From: Nannobrachium achirus
Lineage: Eukaryota > Chordata > Actinopteri > Myctophiformes > Myctophidae
Direction of reading: 5' to 3'
Length of the DNA: 64,000 nucleotides
Assembly (NCBI GenBank): GCA_963921795.1
Contig: OY997653.1
Span: 1,407,501-1,471,500, forward strand
Every line of letters begins with the position of its first letter. The stretch's first letter is position 1. The translations under genes were made by a program, and so were the position numbers. Below, piece by piece: positions 36,673-64,000 of this stretch. The notes under the pieces are model-generated. The model worked only from the letters and a program-made list of their open reading frames with translations. It was not told the DNA's origin and did no database searches.

Positions 36673-36925
36673 GAGAGTGTTTTCTGCAGGTCTTTAAGTC
36701 CGAGTGTATCAAAGGGTGCGTTCGGAAATGCACACCGGGTGTGTGCTCAGTGTAGTGAGTGCCTAAACCCAACCATAACCCTAACCTCAGTAAAACTATG
36801 CCTAAAACTAACCCTAACCTTAGTAAAACTATGCCTAAAACTAACCCTAACCAGACCCGGTGCACATTTCCGAACGCACTCTTTGATACACTCGGACTGA
36901 AAGACCTGCAGAAAACACTCTCCCA
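36673..36925. mobile_element. Foldback element with telomere-like internal repeats
   Basis: Arms of about 75 bp (gagagtgttttctgcaggtc... and complement) are flanked by an 11-bp direct repeat, tatagaattgg, at 36662-36672 and 36926-36936. Inside are tandem 'ctaaccctaacc' / 'agtaaaactatgcctaaaac' units of about 36 bp. Confidence 0.8.
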
Positions 36926-37202
36926 TATAGAATTGGCCACTGTATTGGAAAACATAATACATAAATTATTTGTGTACAGTTGTATATATTGTAATAATGT
37001 GTTCAAAATTCCAAGACAGGCCTGGACTTGCCACACAGCACAGGGTGGTAACTAGGTTACTGTTACTTTCAACCTAATCTCTCAAAAACAGATGTAGTGC
37101 TATGCTGGAACAAAACAGAGAGGGCGCAGTTTTTTCCTTTTCTTTGACGACGACGACTAGCCAGATTGCTTTCAACCAGGCATTCCTTCTTTTGGGCCAT
37201 CA

Positions 37203-37557
37203 TCATCAGTGAACATTTGAAATCTAAATTCTTAAAAAAAAGAATGAAAAATCCACAAAATCTTGATTGCATTTAAAACACAATTTTCTAAAATGTCTGT
37301 AATTTGTCATGTGACAAAGCATATGGCTTAACATACATCCTTGTAAACAGATAGTTGTGGATTCTGAGGGATAGAAATAAAACAAATCTAAATGACTCCT
37401 TGACATGGATATTAAGGATTTATTAATCTGAGTTCCCAGAAGTTTTTTTTTTTTTTTTTCACCACCAGAAGGATTTATAGCTAAATGACACTTTGGTAGA
37501 GGTTTGTCTTTCAGGTAGATACTGTGTCATCTACAATAGCTTCTCCGTTGATTATCC
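37203..37557. repeat. ~350-bp dispersed repeat, copy 2
   Basis: Direct copy of 16190-16545, 21 kb away. 37558-38460 after it contains no recognised gene; a frame at 37733-38080 looks like chance. Confidence 0.85.
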
Positions 37558-38462
37558 AAATTATTCTCCTTCTCTACAGGGAAACAGGTCTCAAAGTCAC
37601 TCTTTTAGCACATATACCGTACAAACGCAAACTAATCTGGATCTTCCTCCTAATTCAAAGTCAAATCAATAGGAAGATGCATCTTTATCCCACAACCTTA
37701 ATGAGAATCGCCCCAAAAAATAGTGTGTATGTTTGTCCGTTTGTCCATCTGTAACTCCACGTTCAGCAGTTGTTCAATTGTCTAAAAAACATAATACAAA
37801 AATCAATAACGCATGTACCTTGCCCAACATCAACTTTATCACCTTCAAATGTGTCTCTACTTCTCATAATCCCCAAATGTTTAAAATATTTTCCCAAATT
37901 TTGGCCTGTAGGCGGCTTTGTCCTGTGATGCGATTTAAATCACAAATGGGCGTCACCAAGCAGCGCACTCCCAGTCCGGGGGCAGTTCCAGAGAGAACAA
38001 CATTGGTCTGCTTCACACCAAGGGGGACTAACAGGCACACACACAAAGGGGCCAGGCCCCCGCAGGGGGCTGTAGGCTAGTTTGTTTTAAACAAAAGAAA
38101 AGAAAAAGCCCAGAATCTATTTATGTACACAAAGAGCGTCTTTGAGACCTTTTTCACTGTGATGAGGATATCTCACAGGCACTCTACAGATCGAGGATAG
38201 TGATGTCATAAAAACGCAAACATAGAAAATGCAGAGGACCCTGATTATCATAATATCAACTAATATGGCTGATGTTTAGAGGACGTTTGGAAGAAAAAAG
38301 GGCTGAATCAAAGCAGTCCTCGAGGCAGGCACCGAACCCTACTGGTCACTAGAGTGGTTGTACAACAATAGTGTGGTTCTACAGGTCAGCTCCTACAACA
38401 GTGTTAGACAGTGGTTGTACTGGTAAGGCCTCCCAGTGACCAACAGTATAGGATTGTTGTGG

Positions 38463-38642
38463 AGCGTCCGCTGGCCTACTGGTCCAGACACATACCACGT
38501 AGTCTCCGTGTAGTAGCCTGATGGCGTGTCGCTGGTTCGATTCCCAATCCCGACCGGATTTGCTGCTCATCACTCCCTGTCTCTCTCCCCATTTCTATCA
38601 ATAAAGGCATAAAAGCCCCAAAACATAATCTTAAAAAAAGAT
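38463..38642 (+). mobile_element. tRNA-derived SINE
   Basis: The B box (gctggttcgattccc) is followed by a body 'ctcatcactccctgtctctc', then 'ataaaggcataaaagcccc' and an A-rich tail. This body and tail are typical of a SINE family widespread in teleosts. Confidence 0.75.
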
Positions 38643-38720
38643 TGTTGTTGTGCTGGTACTGCACTGATATAACTGTGAGATCAGTAAACAAAACACTACA
38701 AAACGCTGAAAAGCTGTCAC

Positions 38721-39279
38721 CAGTGGTGGAAAAAGTACTCAAATGTTTAGCTTAAGTAAACGTATCAATGCTTATATAGAAATTCTCTGTTAAGGTGCCC
38801 ACACACCAAAATACCTAGAGTGGAATCCGCCAATGCATTTCAATGAGAATGGAGCGTTCTTTTGCCAGTAGAGGATTTCTGCAAAAAAAAAACCCGCTCC
38901 ATTCTCATTGAAATGCATTGGCGGATTCCACTCTAGGTATTTTGGTGTGAGGGCACCCTTACAAGTAAAAGTCCAGAATTCTAAATGTACTTGAGTACAA
39001 GTACAAAAGTATTGGTATCAAAATGTACTTAAAGTACCAAAAGTAAAAGTACAAAATGTTTGAAAATAGCAGATCTACGAGCTTGTAGATCGGCTATTTA
39101 CAAATAGTCCAGGTATAAAATAGGGCTCAAGTGGTTAATGTGCGTTATGTAATATTAAAATTTATATCTGCAAAGTAACTAGTAACTAAAGTAAAAAAAA
39201 AATTAGTGGAGTAGAAGTAAATGTATTGGAACTACTCAAGTAAAGCTTGTACTTTAGTAAATGTTACTTTACACCCCTG
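38721..39279. mobile_element. hAT MITE (CAGTGGTGGAAAAAGTA) with nested foldback
   Basis: Ends 'cagtggtggaaaaagtactc' and 'gttactttacacccctg' are flanked by gctgtcac and actgtcac (7 of 8 identical) at 38713-38720 and 39280-39287. It contains a nested foldback MITE (38794-38960) and a hairpin-family copy (39059-39104). Confidence 0.8.
38794..38960. mobile_element. Nested foldback MITE
   Basis: Near-perfect ~65-bp inverted arms ('ggtgcccacacaccaaaata' and complement) enclose about 35 bp. Confidence 0.8.
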
Positions 39280-39289
39280 ACTGTCACTC

Positions 39290-40660
39290 TACTCCACCCC
39301 CAGACCAGTCCAGCTGGTTTGTTCAGTGGTTTATAATTTCTCAGTGCTCAGACAGACATAACAGTAACAGTCTTTTCACGCGGGGAGAGACTTTACATCT
39401 GTGGGGTTGCACTGTGCTTGTCATTTTCAATAAATGTCTACGCGTCATGTAGAATAGATCACATTTCAACACATATCAACTCTGGCGTTGAGACGACCAC
39501 AAATGCGACAGTTTCACAGGATTGTGCCTCCCTATCTGTTGCCTCTCATTGAAAATGAATTACTAGACATGTGAAAAGCCCTTTACTCTGATACCTCCGT
39601 TTGCAGAACAGTAGCAGACAGTAGCATGTCCACACAGTAAAGTCCTTAGTGACCCAGAAGAGTATACGATTATACCTGTTAAGGGTCCATTTGGTTCCAC
39701 TAAAGATTTTACTTTGTATGTGGAGAATAGCACAGTGTTCACCAAGTGGTTAAAAAAACAAAAAAAAAACACACATCTTGTAACTTTAAGATCCCAGGTT
39801 GAAATCCCTTATCGACATGTCCTGGAGCAAGACAATGAATAAACCGTGACTTTCTTACCTCATTGTAAGCCGCAACGTAAGCATGTCGACCAAATGCGTC
39901 ATATGTAAACGTAACACTCCCAATCTTAAAATCCTGCCACACTCACGTCATCAGAGTAACACACTGGAGCTGGAGGAACCAAATGGACAAAACCTGCTGA
40001 CTCCTACTTCAGAGCTTGGTTTTAGATTATCAACGCATTAGCCCAGACCGTCCAAAATGAGTTGGAGCAACGCCAAAACATAACCTCGAATTATTTCAAA
40101 CTTGTATTGCACTTCTTACACTTGTTTGACCGTTCTAAAAACATAAGTCAGCCAGTCAGTCAATTACGCTTTACGTGTGTCAAGGTCTTTAGTGTTTAAC
40201 TCGGATGAGTACACTACACTCAGATTTGTATTGACTTTCAATGTGCATGATGGCACAGCGTTCGCCACAAAAAAGCATTGTATAACTTTAAGATCCCAGG
40301 TTGAAATCCCTTACCCCAAACCGACCGTGTCCATGAGCAAGACAATGGACCGTGACTTGGTGAAGCGGCTTCACTTACCTCACTGCAATGCTGTGTTCAC
40401 ACTGGTAGAAAAGAGACAGACACAAAGCTAAACAGCATATTTGTAGCTTTGTATTTTTGTAGCTGAAGACAGTTGAAACCAGCTCAACCCCGTTTTGTAG
40501 CTTTTCTAACAGCCACAAACATCGGATGTATCTTCATGTCGCTGGCTTCCACTGAAAAACATAATGGTAGACTGTATCTTTGCAGCTACCAGTGTGAACG
40601 AGGCATTAGCAGCGACGTAAGCACGACGACAGGTGTCACGTGTAAACGTTAACACACCCG
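39290..40660. other. Non-coding, with a diverged direct repeat
   Basis: 'aactttaagatcccaggttg' occurs at 39781 and again at 40282, each followed by related sequence (agcaagacaatg, ccgtgact). The shared ggttgaaatccc resembles a pol III B box. No gene is seen. Confidence 0.5.
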
Positions 40661-40700
40661 ATCTAACGTTCCTGTTTATTTACAAGTTCGAACCCCTCTC

Positions 40701-41224
40701 CAGGGTTCCCACACATCTTTACCAATTAATTTCCAAAACTTTTCCAGAATATTTAACACGATTTCCAGGACTATATAACAATAATTCAGCTCAATAACCT
40801 ATGTGCAATGCACAAAGACAGGTTGTGTATGCCAGTGGTTCTCAACCTTTTCAGGCTGTGACCCCCAAAATAATCATATTTTAACTGGGGACCCGGCACC
40901 CTGACGAGCACTACGAGTTGAGGAACACCATTTTATTGTGAAAATAGCAGATCTACATGCTCACAATGCTTCGCGTCGCGAGGCGTAGTGAGCATGTAGA
41001 TCTGCTATTCTCATCATTTCTGCCTCTAATATTTGACAATTTGGCCAATGTTGAATTTGTCAATTCAGAGGTGTTAACAAAATCAATAACCAAAGACAAT
41101 GCATAGCTATTTTTTTCCTGGACCTTCCAGGACCCTTGATCAATTCCAAAACTTTTCCAGTACTGGAAACATATTTTTCTAATTTCAAAATATTTCCAGG
41201 AATTTCATGACCGTGGGAACCCTG
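40701..41224. mobile_element. hAT-like element just downstream of adam17
   Basis: Ends 'cagggttcccacacatcttt' and 'atgaccgtgggaaccctg'. It is abutted on both sides by a 39-bp direct repeat (40662-40700 and 41225-41263; one mismatch). Nested within is another element starting cagtggttctcaacc at about 40834, which carries a hairpin-family copy at 40937-41013. Confidence 0.8.
40937..41013. repeat. Palindromic hairpin element
   Basis: Arms 'gtgaaaatagcagatctaca' / complement; loop 'aatgcttcgcgtcgcgaggcg' type, self-complementary in part. Confidence 0.85.
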
Positions 41225-41237
41225 TCTAACGTTCCTG

Positions 41238-41243
41238 TTTATT
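41238..41243 (-). terminator. Possible adam17 poly(A) signal
   Basis: AATAAA on the minus strand, 35 nt after the stop codon, inside the 39-bp repeat. Such a short 3' UTR would be unusual, so a later signal (for example the duplicate copy near 40675-40680) may be used. Confidence 0.3.
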
Positions 41244-41277
41244 CACAAGTTCGAACCCCTCTCTCTCTCTCTCTGTC

Positions 41278-61174
<19,897 letters not shown>

Positions 61175-61446
61175 CTGTGAGGGAGCACACACACACATGG
61201 TGAGTTCCACAGGTTACAAACAGTTTATACAAATATCAATACATTATTTTTAAATGTAATGATAGGACCAATCAATAGATAATGTCTTTGCAGGTGAGAC
61301 TAGAGGCCTAAAATGTATTCTAATTAGTCAGGCCAAGCATCGGGTCGGCCCAGTTAGGCCCAGTTAGGGCCGCCGGGCCTTAATTTTCAGGCCCGTTGTG
61401 AGACTCTAGTGAGACTTTTTCATTATCATTATTCTATAGTCTATAC

Positions 61447-61877
61447 CAGGGTTCCCCAATAGGCGGCCCGCGGACCATTTGCGGCCCGTGGGGGGGTACT
61501 GTCTGGCCCCCACCAACCCCAGTAATATTGGTGGTATAAGAGCAGCAACAACACTAGTATATCGTCATTGTCGGGTGAAAAACCTGTATCTCAAAATGTG
61601 TACGTTCTTTCGCAAAGTAAAGCCCTGCTTCATCATGCAAGGTCGTCGCACAAAAGTAGTGAAAACAGCAGATCTACAAGCAACAATGCCTCGCGTAAAA
61701 TGATAATTGCAAAACGAACGGTTTTGGACATACAAGATTTTCTACCCGACAACGACGATATCTGAACTGTCACTGGAGTAGCGGGAACGCCACCTTTGCC
61801 CCCTGCAATGTTGTGGCCCTCGGCTTGGTACCCTAGACATAATTCGGACCTTGGGGAAAACTAATTGGGGAACCCTG
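61447..61877. mobile_element. hAT MITE (CAGGGTTCCCCAAT)
   Basis: Ends 'cagggttccccaataggcgg' and 'ctaattggggaaccctg' with a perfect 8-bp duplication, gtctatac, at 61439-61446 and 61878-61885. It holds a hairpin-family half copy at 61658-61690. Its interior (cgttctttcgcaaagtaaag) is related to the interior of the elements at 44390 and 59293. Confidence 0.93.
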
Positions 61878-61885
61878 GTCTATAC

Positions 61886-62925
61886 TGTACGTATATGACA
61901 GTTGCTGTGCGTCTTGATGGATCATAGTTGTGTAGTGTACCTGTGTCAACATAGGGTTAATCGAGACACTGAGAGTAAGGGTGGCAGCGGTCACTGGAAA
62001 AATGCCTTATCTGTACCTCCCCTATAGATCAACTGGAGCTTCCCCTAAAGAAAACAAAACATTGTCTTTTATTACCCCCGGAGTGGTCCTGGCTCTGTGA
62101 AACCCCTAGTCGTATCTCAGATGAAACGATAAGTAACCCTGCGATATCCTGTCATTCCCCAGGCCTGTCTTCACTACTTCTGTGCTGATCGGCATTACTG
62201 GTGACCTTTGTTGACCCCATGCCACATCTGTCATTTATGCCCCAGAAGCCCTTCTGCATCTAGAAAGTTCTACAGTCCTGAGAGATCATATATAAGGACT
62301 GCTCACCCTGCATCAGATTGTCATTGTCAGTTTGTGCTCTGACCCTGCCCATGGACAGCTGTAAATAGATCTTTCTTTTATTTGACTAGAGGCTCTGCCG
62401 GCTTCGCCGGCCGATCATCTCGTGTCACCGACAAACCCCTCAGGCACAGGGTGGCTTTGAGCAGATTCCATTACAATTGGCCAGTTGTGCACAACCTGGC
62501 CAGATATTCCACTGCTGTGCACAGCTCTCCAGGCTAGTGCACAGCATTTAAGGGCAAAAATTACCTCATGACAGACAATGCTGTTGAATTGGCTTGTAAA
62601 ACCTCTGTCAGGGACTTAAAATGTTACATATATTTCTGTTGCTTAGTGTACTTTGTGAAACTATCAGAGGAGACTATTAATGACCTTTAACGGGCTTCAC
62701 CTGTGGACATTCATTAATCCAGCGTGTGGACATACCACAAAGTGAACAGTCTTTTTCTTTTCAGCAGAGAAACTGGAGCTGATTTTCCTTTTAAACTGGC
62801 TAAAATAAAGGGACTAATGGCTTTTTCTGTAGCTTGCAAAAGCTTTTGCAATTCTGTTGCATTCTGTTAAATTAAAGTGAAAGTAAACTCCTTCTGCATG
62901 GAACGTCTGGATAATATTATTATTA
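61886..62925. other. adam17 intron, no exon recognised
   Basis: Non-coding. 62.19-62.30 kb repeats sequence also at 58.68-58.80 kb. No adam17 exon upstream of 61174 could be found. Confidence 0.6.
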
Positions 62926-64000
62926 GTGGCCAAGGCCACGAAGTGGCAAATGGCCACTCATTGATATTGGTCTTTCCCATTATTATTATTATTCTTCCGC
63001 CACTTTTTCTCTAGCGGCTAGACCGTGCAGTCGCTTTTTACGAAACTCGGCAGTATGGCAGAGGACTATGCCAAACGGCTAAAACGCGAAGCTCGCAACA
63101 ATCGGACAAAGGGTGGCGCTGTAGGAAGCCTTTGAAAAATGCCAACTTTGAACAGGTGTAGCTCATGCCCTGTTTCAGGTACAGCAATAAAACCTGTATA
63201 CACTTATGCGTCTCCTCATGCCGAACAACTTTTACGCTCTGACTTTTGACCTCTACCTTTACTTCTCCCACAATTTTGAATTATATGAAAAACAGTCAAA
63301 ATCTATCTCCTCCTGGGATTTTCGCGTAACGTGCGCGAAACATCTTTTTACATGAACTTTGGACCAATGCGGTCAGATCTGTCTCGGCGGATTTCTTTTA
63401 AAGCGAAACATTATTTTTTAATAATTCACTCAATGTTGCAGTTTTATGCAAATTATTCTTCTGCCTCTAAATCATACATGCAAAGTGACACGTTCATGGC
63501 ATTTGGCAAATATGTAGAGGGTTAGTCCAAATATCACTGAAAGCAATCTTACTCCAATTGGCCAAAGGGGGGCGCTATACGAAGCGTTTGAAAACTCAAA
63601 CTTTAAAGGGGCATAAGTCATGCCTCGTTTCGTTTGAAGACATGCAACTTGCTTACACGCGTGCCTTGACTCAAGCGGAAGACATCTGTGTCTTTGTTAA
63701 GTAAGCTCCGCCCTTAGATTTTCCGCAATTTTGAGCAGTTTGTAAAACACTTAAACCCGCTTTTATTCCGGAACTTTCGCGTCACGTGCACGGAACTTTT
63801 TTTACAAGAACTTTGGACCAATATCTAAAGATCTGTCAGATCGTTTTTTTTTTTAATTGAAACATGCTTTTTTAATAATTCAATCAACATTGCAAGTTTT
63901 ATGCAAATTATTCTTCTGCCTCTAAAACATACATGCAAAGTAAAAATTTCATGATGAACTACCGTAGAGGGTAAGTCCAAATATCACTGAAACCAAAAAG
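62926..64000 (+). repeat. Large dispersed repeat, copy 2 (cut by window end)
   Basis: Direct copy of 17058-18140, over 90% similar by eye, including the two internal ~460-bp units. It runs past the end of the window. Confidence 0.88.

Noticed and set aside
36780..36855. Interstitial telomere from chromosome fusion
   Set aside because: Only a few CCCTAA units, mixed with another motif and enclosed in a mobile foldback element with target duplication.

Overview
This is vertebrate nuclear DNA, almost certainly from a ray-finned (teleost) fish. Evidence: exon-intron genes with GT-AG junctions, a TRIM protein of the fish bloodthirsty-like type, an ADAM17 gene, a C2H2 zinc-finger family, long (CA)n tracts, tRNA-derived SINE heads and many short hAT-type elements. 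The species cannot be fixed from sequence alone. There are few genes; most of the window is repeats nested within repeats.

Layout. (1) 1-16.2 kb is a recent segmental-duplication block around a C2H2 zinc-finger gene. 1-3390 is copied directly at 8989-12392, 2668-5513 is tandemly duplicated at 5514-8359, and 6262-9438 is copied inverted at 12764-15914. The zinc-finger exon occurs three times on the plus strand. A matching promoter plus first exon occurs three times, never placed so that it could splice to a zinc-finger exon inside the window. (2) 16.2-31 kb is a repeat desert: two large dispersed repeats, SINE heads, foldback elements, a TTAA-bounded element carrying a possible promoter and first exon (22.6-23.2 kb), a 304-bp satellite (x3), inverted 66-bp minisatellite arrays, and a 45-bp minisatellite split by a hAT insertion. 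(3) 31.7-34.4 kb holds an intact minus-strand TRIM E3 ligase gene (RING, B-boxes, coiled coil, PRY-SPRY) with a 5' non-coding exon. (4) 34.4-41.2 kb is intergenic and repeat-rich. (5) 41.3-61.2 kb holds the last ten coding exons of adam17 on the minus strand. The joined exons keep frame and give 590 residues, from the middle of the metalloprotease domain to the C terminus; earlier exons lie beyond 64 kb. (6) 61.4-64 kb is adam17 intron filled with repeats.

Three things stand out. First, a 40-90 bp near-perfect palindrome (arm core GATCTACAAGCTC) occurs at least 25 times between 21 and 62 kb, inside hAT-like elements with unrelated termini, and its loops differ between copies while staying self-complementary. 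Second, adam17 exons are crowded by transposons at their splice sites. A hAT element sits in the acceptor of the 45985-46115 exon so that its terminal repeat is now the polypyrimidine tract, and the catalytic exon has a hAT within about 30 bp of each end. Third, the 3' ends of three adam17 exons together with their splice donors have been duplicated into the downstream intron. The genes shown here do not form one pathway; TRIM (probably innate immunity) and ADAM17 (ectodomain shedding) are simply neighbours.
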